Made by a program: the position numbers and the translations under genes. A DNA stretch of 64,000 nt from Actinomycetaceae bacterium TAE3-ERU4 (GTDB lineage Bacteria; Actinomycetota; Actinomycetes; Actinomycetales; Actinomycetaceae): assembly GCA_019218365.1 (NCBI GenBank), contig JAHUUJ010000003.1, positions 184,482 to 248,481 of the forward strand, written 5' to 3'. Of this stretch, positions 1-9,594 are shown one piece after another. The notes under the pieces were generated by a model, which made no database searches, was not told the origin of the DNA, and saw only the letters and a list, made by a program, of their open reading frames with translations. Every line of letters begins with the position of its first letter. Position 1 is the first letter of the stretch.

Positions 1-1930
1 CCATGCCGTTCTCCGGGTTTGCACCAGGAGCAAACGGTGTCCCGGCCTTGTGCCCTGACGGGAAGGAACCTGTGGCCTTACCGTATACCACGTTAGAGGT
101 AATGGTAAGAACCGACTGGGTCGGAATCGCGTCACGGTACATCGGGATAGCCTTAATCTTCGCCATAATCGTGTGTACGACTGTAGCGGCAATATCATCT
201 GCACGGTCATCATCATTACCGTAAACCGGGAAGTCGCCCTCGGTCTTATAATCGACAATCAATCCGGTTTCATCGCGAATCGGAGTTACTTTTGCGTAAC
301 GAATGGCAGCGAGTGAATCGGCAACAATAGAAAGACCAGCAATACCGCACCCCATGGTGCGCACGATTTCTGAATCGTGAAGCGCCATTTCGACAGATTC
401 ATAGGCGTAACGGTCGTGGCAGTAGTGAATAATGTTGAGTGCCTCAACATAGGTACCAACTACCCAGTCAAGCATTTCTTCATACTTTTCCCAGACCTCA
501 TCAAAGTTAAGTGGCCCGTCACCTTCGATTGGTTTGTATCCCTTTACAACCTGCTTACCGGAAACCTCATCACGTCCACCATTCATGGCGTAAAGCAAAG
601 CCTTAGCAGCATTCACACGAGCTCCGAAGAACTGCATCTGCTTTCCAACCTTCATAGGTGAAACACAGCAAGCGATAGCTGCGTCATCGCCCCAGTGTTC
701 ACGAATCTGGTCATCAGCTTCATACTGGACTGAGGAAGTCTCAATCGAAATAAGCGCACAGAACTCTTTATAGCCCTGGGGAAGTTCCTTATTCCAGAAC
801 AGAGTAATGTTCGGCTCAGGAGCTGGACCAAGATTACGCAAGGTCTGAAGCAAACGGAAAGAAGTCTTTGTCACCAAAGTACGTCCATCTTCTCCCATAC
901 CACCATCGGACCATGTTGCCCAGTAGGGGTCGCCTGAGAAAATTGCATCATAGTCAATAGTGCGCAAGAAACGAACAATACGAAGCTTAATAACTAGGGC
1001 ATCGATAATTTCCTGAGCATCGTCTTCAGTAATCAAACCGGCCTTAAGATCACGCTCAAAGTAAGCGTCAAAGAATCCCGAAAGACGCCCAATTGACATT
1101 GCGGCACCGTCCTGAGACTTAACCGAAGCTAAGTATCCGAAATAGGTCCACTGCACAGCTTCCTTAGCGGTTTTCGCCGGGCCTGAAATATCAAATCCAT
1201 AGCTAGCTGCCATAATCTTGAGCTTCTTCAAAGCTTTAATCTGCTCCGAGTGCTCCTCACGGTAGCGCGCCCAGTGCTCACTAAACGGCTTATCAGCTAC
1301 CAAATCCTTATCGCGCTGTTTTTCTTCAATCAGCTTATCAACACCATATAGGGCTACACGGCGATAGTCACCGATGATACGCCCACGACCGTAAGCATCA
1401 GGCAGACCAGTAATAATGTGGGAAGAACGCGCTGCACGAATACGCGGAGTGTAGATGTCAAACACCGCATCGTTGTGGGTTTTACGGTAACGAGTAAAGA
1501 TTTCCTTAACTTCCTCGTTAGGCTCTTTACCTGCTTCACGAATAGCGGTTTCAACCATACGCCATCCGCCGTTTGGCATCATGGCTCGCTTCAGGGGAAC
1601 ATCAGTCTGCAGACCGACGATTACGTTATCGTCTTCCGAGATGTAGCCAGCCCCAAACGCATCAATGTCCGCAGGAATGTCGGTATCAACATCGTATACA
1701 CGCTTTTTACGCTCTACAGACAAATAGTTTTCTTCCAGAGCCTTCCAAGTACGGATTGTCTTCTCGGTAGGCCCTGAAAGGAAAGAGTAATCGCCCTCGT
1801 AGGGGGTGTAGTTCAACTGGATGAAATCACGTACATCGATTTCGTTACACCAGTTGCCGGTTACAAAGCCGTCCCACGCCTCAGGGAGATCAGCATTCGT
1901 TTCGGTCTGAGCAGTGTTTTCATTCGTCAT
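1..1930 (-). CDS. pflB: Pyruvate formate-lyase (formate C-acetyltransferase), 3'-truncated by window edge
   Basis: Converts pyruvate and CoA to acetyl-CoA and formate by a glycyl-radical mechanism in anaerobic mixed-acid fermentation. The 643 codons present start at ATG 1930 behind a good GAGGAG Shine-Dalgarno. They read MTNENTAQTETNADLPEAWD and continue with typical PFL sequence. The adjacent active-site cysteines lie in the motif IACCVSPM at residues 421-422 (positions 665-670), matching Cys418/419 of the E. coli enzyme. The C-terminal radical-glycine domain, about 110-120 residues, lies off the window. The gene needs a pflA activase, which is not seen here. It is a single unit downstream of dxs, separated from it by a terminator hairpin. 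Confidence 0.97.
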   Translation of the reverse strand, partial: MTNENTAQTETNADLPEAWDGFVTGNWCNEIDVRDFIQLNYTPYEGDYSFLSGPTEKTIRTWKALEENYLSVERKKRVYDVDTDIPADIDAFGAGYISEDDNVIVGLQTDVPLKRAMMPNGGWRMVETAIREAGKEPNEEVKEIFTRYRKTHNDAVFDIYTPRIRAARSSHIITGLPDAYGRGRIIGDYRRVALYGVDKLIEEKQRDKDLVADKPFSEHWARYREEHSEQIKALKKLKIMAASYGFDISGPAKTAKEAVQWTYFGYLASVKSQDGAAMSIGRLSGFFDAYFERDLKAGLITEDDAQEIIDALVIKLRIVRFLRTIDYDAIFSGDPYWATWSDGGMGEDGRTLVTKTSFRLLQTLRNLGPAPEPNITLFWNKELPQGYKEFCALISIETSSVQYEADDQIREHWGDDAAIACCVSPMKVGKQMQFFGARVNAAKALLYAMNGGRDEVSGKQVVKGYKPIEGDGPLNFDEVWEKYEEMLDWVVGTYVEALNIIHYCHDRYAYESVEMALHDSEIVRTMGCGIAGLSIVADSLAAIRYAKVTPIRDETGLIVDYKTEGDFPVYGNDDDRADDIAATVVHTIMAKIKAIPMYRDAIPTQSVLTITSNVVYGKATGSFPSGHKAGTPFAPGANPENGM

Positions 1931-2084
1931 TTAATAACTCCTCATATTGTTGGACCGTTCGTCCTACATCTCAAGAGTACGCCCGCACCAACACTGGTTT
2001 GCACATTTAGCACGCGTTAGTAAACTCACAGACGTCAACTTTAAGGCCCATAGAGTTATGTGGCTTACATTCAGAAACAAACAA

Positions 2085-2100
2085 CGGGACGAACGTCCCG
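2085..2100 (-). terminator. Rho-independent terminator of dxs
   Basis: A perfect palindrome (7-base arms around AA) lies 56 bases beyond the dxs stop. Read on the minus strand it forms a GGGAC/GTCCC stem with a GTTC tetraloop, followed by TTGTTTGTTTC. A related imperfect GGAC-GTCC element sits at about 1961-1975, just before pflB, so an operator role for the pair is a weaker alternative. Confidence 0.7.
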
Positions 2101-2155
2101 TAAAGCTTGAGTCTTAAGACCTATAACAAAGACAAAATTGCTCTTGAAAACGATT

Positions 2156-4099
2156 TTATCTGCATATAGAACGTACTATTTGCGCAATTTTTTTCGCGCT
2201 CATACCGGACTCATAATGTATCTGATCTCTGGTGGTATGGGGCCAGAATTTCTGTTCAATCCCCAGGGGAACCACCTTTGGAATCACAAAATCACTACCT
2301 GCTTCTTCGAGACGTTTAATCGAAGCCCGCATAAGCCTATCTTCTAAAGCAGAGCCATAACCACCCTCAACTAAACCGTCTTCAACAGTCACAACAAGAT
2401 CAAATCCGGACGCATATTCAACTAAATCATCCGCTACTGGTAACAACCAGCGTGGATCAACCACAGCTATTTGCAAATCTGGCAGTAGATTCTTCGCCGA
2501 TTCACATGTAGAAACCATCGGCCCTGTTCCAATCAACAACACTCGAGGAGTCTCATTATCCACGGCAGATTGAGAAATTAAGTCGTAAGATTTACCCTTT
2601 TCTTTTCCACTTTCAAGGGCCTTTATAGGCGACGGCAAAGACCCCTTCGGGTAACGCACTACGCTCGGAGCATCATCAATCAATACAGCTTCACGTAAGG
2701 CTTCACGTAAAGTTTGTTCATCCCGTGGGGCAGCTAGCCGAATCCCCGGCACAAGCCGAAGCATAGCGATATCCCACATTCCGTTATGCGACGCTCCATC
2801 ATCACCAGTTGCACCAGCTCGGTCCAGAACAAAAGTTACTCCCGCACGATGAAGAGCTACATCCATCAAAACCTGATCAAAAGCACGATTTAAGAACGTC
2901 GCGTAAACCGCAAATACCGGATGGTAGCCTGCATAGGCGAACCCCGCACACATAGTAGCTGCATGTGCTTCTGCAATCCCCACATCAATAACACGCTGGG
3001 GAAATTCTTTACTCATCGGGCCCAGCCCTACCGGAGCCATCATGGCAGCAGTAACCCCCAGCAGTTTTTTATTTTCTCTTGCTAGGGCCAAAATCTCGTC
3101 AGCGAATACAGAGGTCCATCCAAAACGTGAAGGGGCGACAGGAAGTCCAGTTTCAGGATGTATCCGACCAACCGCATGGAATCGATCCGCAGCATCGTTC
3201 TCAGCGGGTACATAACCACGACCTTTAGCCGTTCGTACATGAACTATTACCGGACCGCGATAGTTACTTACTTGCTTAAAAGTGGTTAACAACTGGGAAA
3301 TATCATGACCATCTATAGGTCCCAGATACTTTAGACCAAGATCTTCAAACATTACCTGAGGGGCAAGACATTCCTTAACTCCTCGTTTAATTGTTTTTAA
3401 GGCTTCATAAGCAGCTTCTCCGGGCTTTCCCACAGACAAAAGCGCACGTTTTACCATCCCTAAAGTCTGTTCATATCTCGGATCTGTACGTACAGAGTTC
3501 AGGTGGTTGGATAATCCTCCAATCGTCGGCGCATAAGAACGTCCATTATCGTTAACGACAATTAGTAAACGCTCCGGGTTTCCAGAAGAGATATTATTCA
3601 GCGCTTCCCAGGCCATCCCGCCAGTCAAGGCTCCGTCTCCGATGACCGCCAAAGTCATGGAATCGTCATGCTTCATCTTTTTTGCCATGGCAATCCCATA
3701 TGCCCAAGACAGCGCCGTCGAGGCATGCGAATTTTCTACGATGTCATGTTCAGATTCAGCCCGCGAGGGATACCCAGAAAGTCCACCAGCCTGACGTAAG
3801 GTGGAAAAATCTTTCCTTCCAGTCAAAAGTTTATGCACATATGCCTGGTGTCCGGTATCGAAAATAAAGCTATCTTGTGGAGAAGAAAAAACGGCGTGCA
3901 AAGCAATCGTAAGTTCTACAACTCCAAGGTTTGGCCCTAGATGCCCTCCTGTACGAGAAACCGCAGAGACTAGATACTCGCGGATTTGTGCCGCTAATTC
4001 ATTTAACTCACCCTCGGTTAAATCATGTAAATCCTCAGGTCCTTGAAGCTTAGAAAGTAGCGGTGACGGCTGTGGAAAGTCCTCTGAGTCCTTAGTCAA
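2156..4099 (-). CDS. dxs: 1-deoxy-D-xylulose-5-phosphate synthase
   Basis: First enzyme of the MEP isoprenoid pathway: TPP-dependent condensation of pyruvate and glyceraldehyde 3-phosphate. The reading frame is open from 4120, but the TTG at 4099 is preceded by an ideal GAGGAGG Shine-Dalgarno, giving 647 residues, normal for the family. Visible motifs are GGHLGPNLG near the N-terminus, the TPP-binding GDGALTGG at about residues 154-161, and DVGIAEAHAATMCAGFA carrying the conserved catalytic Glu in the Pyr domain. The C-terminal transketolase domain is complete. It is a single gene running toward pflB with its own terminator. The polyprenyl synthase at 24.5 kb uses the products of this pathway. 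Confidence 0.97.
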   Translation of the reverse strand: MTKDSEDFPQPSPLLSKLQGPEDLHDLTEGELNELAAQIREYLVSAVSRTGGHLGPNLGVVELTIALHAVFSSPQDSFIFDTGHQAYVHKLLTGRKDFSTLRQAGGLSGYPSRAESEHDIVENSHASTALSWAYGIAMAKKMKHDDSMTLAVIGDGALTGGMAWEALNNISSGNPERLLIVVNDNGRSYAPTIGGLSNHLNSVRTDPRYEQTLGMVKRALLSVGKPGEAAYEALKTIKRGVKECLAPQVMFEDLGLKYLGPIDGHDISQLLTTFKQVSNYRGPVIVHVRTAKGRGYVPAENDAADRFHAVGRIHPETGLPVAPSRFGWTSVFADEILALARENKKLLGVTAAMMAPVGLGPMSKEFPQRVIDVGIAEAHAATMCAGFAYAGYHPVFAVYATFLNRAFDQVLMDVALHRAGVTFVLDRAGATGDDGASHNGMWDIAMLRLVPGIRLAAPRDEQTLREALREAVLIDDAPSVVRYPKGSLPSPIKALESGKEKGKSYDLISQSAVDNETPRVLLIGTGPMVSTCESAKNLLPDLQIAVVDPRWLLPVADDLVEYASGFDLVVTVEDGLVEGGYGSALEDRLMRASIKRLEEAGSDFVIPKVVPLGIEQKFWPHTTRDQIHYESGMSAKKIAQIVRSICR

Positions 4100-4243
4100 T
4101 GAACCCTCCTCGTATCCCAATTGACATGCTCACACCAAATTCTGACTGTCTAACCTTAGTCTAAAGCTTGCATTGTAGCTATATGAGAGAAAAATAAAGT
4201 ACTCTGGTTAAGAGAACTAACTATTTTAACCAAAGGGGTTTTC

Positions 4244-6196
4244 ATGAAATCGCTCACTCCAGCCGCATATGGTACTTGGGAATCGCCCTTGAAATCTTCC
4301 ACCCTCACCTCAAGACGGGTGCAGATGAGCGGATTACGCATTGACAGTTTTGATACATATTGGATTGAACACCGCCTACATGAAGAAGGCAGACACGTTC
4401 TTCTACGTCGTCGCTCCGACGGCATCACTGGCGAAGTGCTTCCGCTTACTCCCGAAGATCAATTGATGGATGTCGCGACTAACGTGAATGAATACGGAGG
4501 ACGCGCCTATGCGGTTTCCGAGGGAGTTATCGTCGCTAATCAAATTACCGATGGTCGGGTCTACAAATTTGATTTAAATGATCCGATGCGTTCCCTCATC
4601 CCGCTTACCCCTGGTTTCACAAGCCGCTATGGAGATTTTGAAATCGATTTAGCAAGAGGACTTGTCTACGCAGTCGAAGAATCACATAGCGATGCGGTCT
4701 CTAACCGCTTGGTAGCCATTCCTCTAGATGGTTCTGGAGCACGTAATCCAGAAGAGATTAAAGAGATTTATTCAGCTGCTGATTTTATGGCTGCACCCGC
4801 TTTAAGCCCGGACGGTCTCGGTCTTGCTTGGATCACTTGGGAACATCCCCATATGCCCTGGACTCAATCGGCCCTACATGTGGGGCGTCTGGATGTAGGG
4901 GGACAGCTTAAAGAACATCTGGTCTTAGTAGATTCAGAAAATGTTTGTGTCTACGAACCTCGTTGGTCAACCGGAGGTGACCTCATCCACATCGATGACA
5001 CCTCCGGTTGGGCTAATTTCTACCGCACCGAGGGTTTTGATTTCCTAAATGATCGTTTCTGCGCCCCCGAAAAGCGTCTTAAGACAAGGCTTTTGCATCC
5101 TTCTCCTAAGGCATTTTCTAATCCTCATTGGCGTCTAGGACTACACACCTACGATAACTTCTCCGGAAACGAGATAATTTGTTCTTGGACAGTTGCTGGT
5201 TCTAAGCGTCTTGGAGTTATGAACCTTGAAAACGGACAGCTGGAAGAAGCAGATACTTCTTGGCAACCTATCGGCAATGTAACCTGCCAGGATGGACGAG
5301 TGGTGTTCCTAGCAAGTTCTCCTTCGGATTCCATGTCTGTGGTACAGATTTATAAAGGACAAACTCAAGTCCTTCGCGGAAGTGCCGATTGGATGATGGA
5401 TGATAGAGATATCTCCTACGCACAGCCAATGACCTGGCGTACAACTGACGGGAAAGCAGCTTACGGATACTTTTATCCGCCAAAGAACTCTCGTTATATT
5501 CCTTTACAAGGAGAGCTTCCTCCCGTCATTGTAAATGTCCATGCGGGTCCTACTTCTGCCGCTAAAACAGGACTTTCTTGGGAAGTGCAGTTCTGGACCA
5601 ACCGTGGCTTTGCATACTTTGATGTTGACTTCCGGGGATCGACTGGACACGGCAAAGTCTATCGAGAAGAGCTAACCGGTAACTGGGGAAAAATGGATTC
5701 TCAAGATGTTATCGAGGGGCTAGAATACCTCGCCTCGCGTGGCCTAATTGACCCTGATAGAGCTGTGGTGAGAGGATTCTCTTCAGGTGCTTTTACAGCC
5801 ATTAACACTATCTGGCAGTCTCAGGTTTTTAAGGCTGCAAGTGCAGTGAGTGGATTTTGGGATTTGGAAGGTCTTAAATCGCGTACTTCAAAGTTTGAAT
5901 CCTACCTTGTAGAACATCTCTTAGGGAAAGACCCTAATACGGTAATCGAATGCTCCCCTATTTCCCACGCGAGTGCCTTAAACGCTCCTATATTGATTTT
6001 CCAAGGTACAGAACCAGGGCTTTCCACTTTGGAAGAGACAGAGCGCTTTACTAATCTACTGGAAGAAGGAGGAAGTGAATATCAGCTTGAAATTATAGAG
6101 GGAGAAAACCACTCTATGGATTCAGCGAAATCAGTTGAAAAAATATTCAACACAGAACTCATTTTCTTCCGAAAACACCTCGGGATTTCTAAGTAA
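4244..6196 (+). CDS. S9-family prolyl oligopeptidase-like serine hydrolase with altered triad
   Basis: A 650-residue cytosolic protein with an N-terminal beta-propeller-like half and a C-terminal alpha/beta-hydrolase domain (from about residue 400), the layout of S9C acylaminoacyl/dipeptidyl peptidases. The nucleophile elbow is G511-F-S513-S-G515, and the oxyanion-side motif NVHAGPTS and DVDFRGSTGHG are typical of S9. The His is in GENH (623) where most members have GEGH. The catalytic Asp normally found in a QGxxDxxVP motif is replaced: the sequence here is QGTEPGLST (587-595), with Pro at the Asp position. It may be inactive, or use Glu590. Start ATG 4244 follows AAAGGGG. It converges on the methyltransferase gene across a 38-base gap filled by a terminator. 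Confidence 0.85.
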   Translation: MKSLTPAAYGTWESPLKSSTLTSRRVQMSGLRIDSFDTYWIEHRLHEEGRHVLLRRRSDGITGEVLPLTPEDQLMDVATNVNEYGGRAYAVSEGVIVANQITDGRVYKFDLNDPMRSLIPLTPGFTSRYGDFEIDLARGLVYAVEESHSDAVSNRLVAIPLDGSGARNPEEIKEIYSAADFMAAPALSPDGLGLAWITWEHPHMPWTQSALHVGRLDVGGQLKEHLVLVDSENVCVYEPRWSTGGDLIHIDDTSGWANFYRTEGFDFLNDRFCAPEKRLKTRLLHPSPKAFSNPHWRLGLHTYDNFSGNEIICSWTVAGSKRLGVMNLENGQLEEADTSWQPIGNVTCQDGRVVFLASSPSDSMSVVQIYKGQTQVLRGSADWMMDDRDISYAQPMTWRTTDGKAAYGYFYPPKNSRYIPLQGELPPVIVNVHAGPTSAAKTGLSWEVQFWTNRGFAYFDVDFRGSTGHGKVYREELTGNWGKMDSQDVIEGLEYLASRGLIDPDRAVVRGFSSGAFTAINTIWQSQVFKAASAVSGFWDLEGLKSRTSKFESYLVEHLLGKDPNTVIECSPISHASALNAPILIFQGTEPGLSTLEETERFTNLLEEGGSEYQLEIIEGENHSMDSAKSVEKIFNTELIFFRKHLGISK

Positions 6197-6199
6197 TCT

Positions 6200-6234
6200 A
6201 TTTGGGGCGATACCTAAGCGGTATCGCCCCAAAT
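6200..6234. terminator. Bidirectional terminator between convergent genes
   Basis: Perfect 15-base inverted repeat (ATTTGGGGCGATACC arms, 5-base loop). The arms end in AAAT/ATTT, giving U-rich tails in both directions. It fills nearly all of the 38-base gap between the S9 hydrolase stop and the methyltransferase stop. Confidence 0.92.
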
Positions 6235-7524
6235 TTACTTCCTCGCGTAAAGACAAACTGTCTCAAAATGATGAGTTCCAGGAAAAAGATCGATTAGATT
6301 CAAAAATATGGGACTGTATCCGCCAGCTATGAGTATCCGAGCGTCAGCAGCCATTGAAGCTGGGTCACAAGAAATAAGTAATATTTTTTCTGCCTCTGAG
6401 GAAACCAGCGCTCCTGCTAATTCAGGGCCCAGCCCCTGGCGTGGAGGATCAGCAACAATTAGTAATTTTTCAGGTTCTAAATTTTTCGCTAGAGTACTTT
6501 TAGAGCGCAGATTTTTAAGGGCTTTTTCTACAGCCTCTTTATCAATATAGGTTTCTTCTGCGGGAACGTGAGGAATATTTTTTCGAGCCATCTGGACAGC
6601 TCCTGGGTCTCCCTCAAGAGCAAGGACAGGAATTGAGGAATATTTTTCATATAGCTTTTTAGTAAGTAATCCGGCACCAGAAAAAAGTTCCAAAATCATC
6701 GTAGGAGAAATATTTGTTAAAGCCTCTTCCAAAGCTCCCCATAGCGCTTTTGGAGCGTCCCGATGAGCTTGCCAAAAGCCACTAGGATTTACTAGGAAGT
6801 TGCTTTCTCTAACTTTGTATGTGACTTTTTCAAGAGAAACAAGATTAGCGTCCTCGTCGTACCATTGGTCGCCCACCCGGACAAAGGTTCCTTCCGAAAC
6901 ATCAATTATTCGGACTCTATCCCCCGGCTTAGTAATTGCCTTCCATTTTGGTTTTCCCTGGAAAATTGGATGAGCACTCACAGTAGGTACCCCAAGGAAA
7001 AAAGCGGATATTTTTTGCGTCTCTATGCTTCCGGGAATATGCATCGCGGGGTTCCCTGCATTATCAATTACAAATTCACACCTAGTACGTCCGTTCTTTT
7101 CCGATAGAGCACTGGCTTTAAAGTGCCCATTCGCAAAAAGTGGCTCGAATGCTTCTGCCGTTACTGAAGTACCAATTCGTCGTAGGCAATCACGCAAAAC
7201 TGTAATTTTCCACTCCAGCTGCCCCGCGGATGAAAGATAGGCTAAATCAGCACCTTGATGCACGAGTTCGCTCTGTGGTTCCCCAATTCTCAAGGAAGAT
7301 GGAACATTCACTTTTACTGTTTGCGCAAAAATTATTTTTGCTTTTTTGGCGTAAGACTTAGCGATTACCTTTTCCCCAGGGATACCGCCGCGAACAAAAA
7401 AGGTTTTTCCATCCTGACGAGCGACACAGAATCCACCATGTGCAGGCGCAAGTAAATCAAGTTCATACTCTTGACTTTTATGCTCTCTGGGTTGGCGTCG
7501 ATAACTTTTAATTCGTTTTCTCAT
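6235..7524 (-). CDS. TrmA/RlmD-family class I SAM-dependent RNA (uracil-5) methyltransferase
   Basis: A 429-residue enzyme likely to methylate C5 of a uridine in rRNA or tRNA. It has an N-terminal TRAM-like domain (GGFCVARQDGKTFFVRGGIPGE), the SAM site LELFSGAGLLT, the DPPRQGL motif, and the catalytic cysteine in ISCDPAS at residue 386. The iron-sulphur cysteines of RlmD-type enzymes are not evident. The frame is open to 7548, but the ATG at 7524 overlaps the end of the upstream permease gene with GGAAGA at a suitable distance and is preferred. It is translationally coupled to the permease gene, the same arrangement as around Rv2689c-Rv2690c of M. tuberculosis. Which RNA position it modifies cannot be told from sequence. 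Confidence 0.9.
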   Translation of the reverse strand: MRKRIKSYRRQPREHKSQEYELDLLAPAHGGFCVARQDGKTFFVRGGIPGEKVIAKSYAKKAKIIFAQTVKVNVPSSLRIGEPQSELVHQGADLAYLSSAGQLEWKITVLRDCLRRIGTSVTAEAFEPLFANGHFKASALSEKNGRTRCEFVIDNAGNPAMHIPGSIETQKISAFFLGVPTVSAHPIFQGKPKWKAITKPGDRVRIIDVSEGTFVRVGDQWYDEDANLVSLEKVTYKVRESNFLVNPSGFWQAHRDAPKALWGALEEALTNISPTMILELFSGAGLLTKKLYEKYSSIPVLALEGDPGAVQMARKNIPHVPAEETYIDKEAVEKALKNLRSKSTLAKNLEPEKLLIVADPPRQGLGPELAGALVSSEAEKILLISCDPASMAADARILIAGGYSPIFLNLIDLFPGTHHFETVCLYARK

Positions 7525-9526
7525 GGTTCTTTTCTTCCGTCTTAACAACTCGTACTAAGGAAGTGTTTTGATCCTCATTGCCAAGTTTCCAAGGAACTGC
7601 GCAAACTACCACTCCAGGCGTAAATAGCAAAGAAGATTTAAGACGCAAAGCGGTGTGATTATGAAGAATATTTTGCCATCCATGAGCAACTAAATATTCG
7701 GGAATATAAACAACGACTAAGTCTTGCGGATTACGACGGCGCCAATTTCTAATGTAGCGAAGAATCGGCCTAGTTATATCCCTATAAGGAGAATCCACAA
7801 AAGTTAATTGCACAGGTAGTCCAGATCGTATCCACTGTTCCTTCAAGCGCGGCATATCCCCAGGTTCTAAGGCTACAGACAATAGTTCAACCGACGTCGG
7901 ATTCGAAGCCCTAGCGTAAGAAATAGCTCGCATCGCCGGGCGGTTAAGAGAAGAGACAAGAACTACGGCATGAACGCGCGAAGGGAGGACCCTAGCTGCT
8001 TGCAAATCCTTAACTTGAAGCTCATCTTCAGTGGCTCGGTAATGGTTAGAAATAGCCAGCATAAAAGCATAAATCACGGACATAAGCGCTACAGCAGCCC
8101 AAGCACCTTGCGAAAATTTAGTAAAGAAAACTATTGCTAGGACCAATGAAGTAGCTAAAAGAGCAATAAAATTGATTATTCGAGAACGCTGGTAACGAAT
8201 ACGCCGTTGTGCATCAATTTCAGTTCGCAAAGCTCTGCTCCAGTGCTTCACCATTCCCAACTGCGAAAGTGTAAAAGATATGAAGACTCCCACGATATAC
8301 ATGTGAACCAGAGAAGTTACCGAAGCGCGCATAACAAGAGTGAGAAGTAAAGCTCCCCCACCCAAGACAAGAATCCCGTTCGAGTAAGAAAGACGGTCAC
8401 CGCGTTTATGCAGCTGATGAGGTAAGAAAGAATCGCGGGAAAGAACCGAGGCTAAAATCGGAAATCCATTGAACGCGGTGTTAGCCGCCAGCATAAGGAT
8501 TAGGCCGGCTACGGTAGAAACAAGAATCAAAGCAGTTTGACTGCCGGGAAAAATTACACTTGTAAGCTGTCCCAAAACAGGTTGCAAGACAGTATCTTCG
8601 GCAACCGGATGACCGTTAATTTTGAGCTGAGCAACAGGATCTTCCACGTAAACCACCCCGGCTTTAGACGCAAGGTGGCTAATTGATACAAGAAGAGTAA
8701 TAGAAATAGCGCCTAGCAACCCCAATGTTGTAGCAGCATTCTTTGCCTTCGGACGTGCGAAAGCAGGAACCCCGTTGGATACTGCTTCCACTCCCGTCAG
8801 CATAACGCATCCGGAAGAGAACGCTCGCATTACGAGAAAAAAGCCGGCAAATCCAAGTAGACCAGAGCTGTAGGCTTCACTAGGAACCACTTCATAAACA
8901 GAAGAGGCCGCTTTTCCCAAAGTTCCATGCGATTCTTTGATGAGCCCCACTACGATTAAAGCCGCAACTAAGAAAAGATAAAAATAAGTTGGTATTGCAA
9001 ACCCGCGCCCTGAAGTTCTAACACCACGTAAATGAGCAAACACCAACATCACAATCAGCGCTAAAGAGATTTGTAATTTATAACCAGACAACACTGGAAC
9101 TGCAGTCCCCAGATAGGCGGCGCCAGCAGAAATTGACACCGCAACAGTTAAAAAATAATCAACAATTAATGCAGCAGCTACTACCAAACCAGGTTGACGT
9201 CCTAGGTTTTTAGAAACTACCTGATAATCTCCCCCGCCCTCGGGATAGGCATAAACAGTCTGCCTATAAGCTAAAACCACAATAAATAAAACTAACGCTA
9301 CAGCTAGCGCAACCCAGGGAGAATACAGGGTTGCGACCCCACCAGCTAAAGCGAGTGTCAACAGAATTTCATCTGGAGCATAGGCAGTGGACGAAAGCGC
9401 ATCAGAGGCAAATGCAGGAAGCGCTAAACGCTTTGGTAGCAGTGTTTTAGACATGGCAGTTGAGCGCATAGGCTTACCGACAAGTACACGCTTAATTTTT
9501 TTTAACATCTCTTGCACAATAACCAA
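7508..9526 (-). CDS. APC-superfamily permease, KimA/YdaO-like potassium transporter candidate
   Basis: About 672 residues with roughly 12 hydrophobic segments and a soluble C-terminal tail. The N-terminal signature (LPAFASDALSSTAYAPDEIL) followed by AYPEGGGDYQVV resembles Bacillus KimA (YdaO), a high-affinity K+ importer, more than amino-acid carriers. It is divergent from two TrkA/RCK genes 69 bases away, which favours a K+ role; the family is also often annotated only as amino-acid permease. The start is uncertain: TTG 9526, GTG 9517 and ATG 9508 are all in frame and none has a clear Shine-Dalgarno. The 3' end overlaps the methyltransferase start. Confidence 0.8.
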   Translation of the reverse strand: MVIVQEMLKKIKRVLVGKPMRSTAMSKTLLPKRLALPAFASDALSSTAYAPDEILLTLALAGGVATLYSPWVALAVALVLFIVVLAYRQTVYAYPEGGGDYQVVSKNLGRQPGLVVAAALIVDYFLTVAVSISAGAAYLGTAVPVLSGYKLQISLALIVMLVFAHLRGVRTSGRGFAIPTYFYLFLVAALIVVGLIKESHGTLGKAASSVYEVVPSEAYSSGLLGFAGFFLVMRAFSSGCVMLTGVEAVSNGVPAFARPKAKNAATTLGLLGAISITLLVSISHLASKAGVVYVEDPVAQLKINGHPVAEDTVLQPVLGQLTSVIFPGSQTALILVSTVAGLILMLAANTAFNGFPILASVLSRDSFLPHQLHKRGDRLSYSNGILVLGGGALLLTLVMRASVTSLVHMYIVGVFISFTLSQLGMVKHWSRALRTEIDAQRRIRYQRSRIINFIALLATSLVLAIVFFTKFSQGAWAAVALMSVIYAFMLAISNHYRATEDELQVKDLQAARVLPSRVHAVVLVSSLNRPAMRAISYARASNPTSVELLSVALEPGDMPRLKEQWIRSGLPVQLTFVDSPYRDITRPILRYIRNWRRRNPQDLVVVYIPEYLVAHGWQNILHNHTALRLKSSLLFTPGVVVCAVPWKLGNEDQNTSLVRVVKTEEKNHEKTN

Positions 9527-9582
9527 CTGTAGACGCTGGTATTGAGTTTAGAAAATGCTATGCAGTAAGTGTCTCCTTCAGG

Positions 9583-9588
9583 TACGCT
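9583..9588 (+). promoter_or_regulatory. -10 element of a putative leaderless trkA transcript
   Basis: TACGCT ends 6 bases before GTG 9595. No convincing Shine-Dalgarno is present. Weaker match than the others in this window. Confidence 0.4.
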
Positions 9589-9594
9589 CATTAT

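Noticed and set aside
1418..1777. Open frame of 119 codons antisense to pflB
   Set aside because: It lies wholly within the conserved pflB coding sequence, has no ribosome-binding site and no recognisable domain; a frame shadow.
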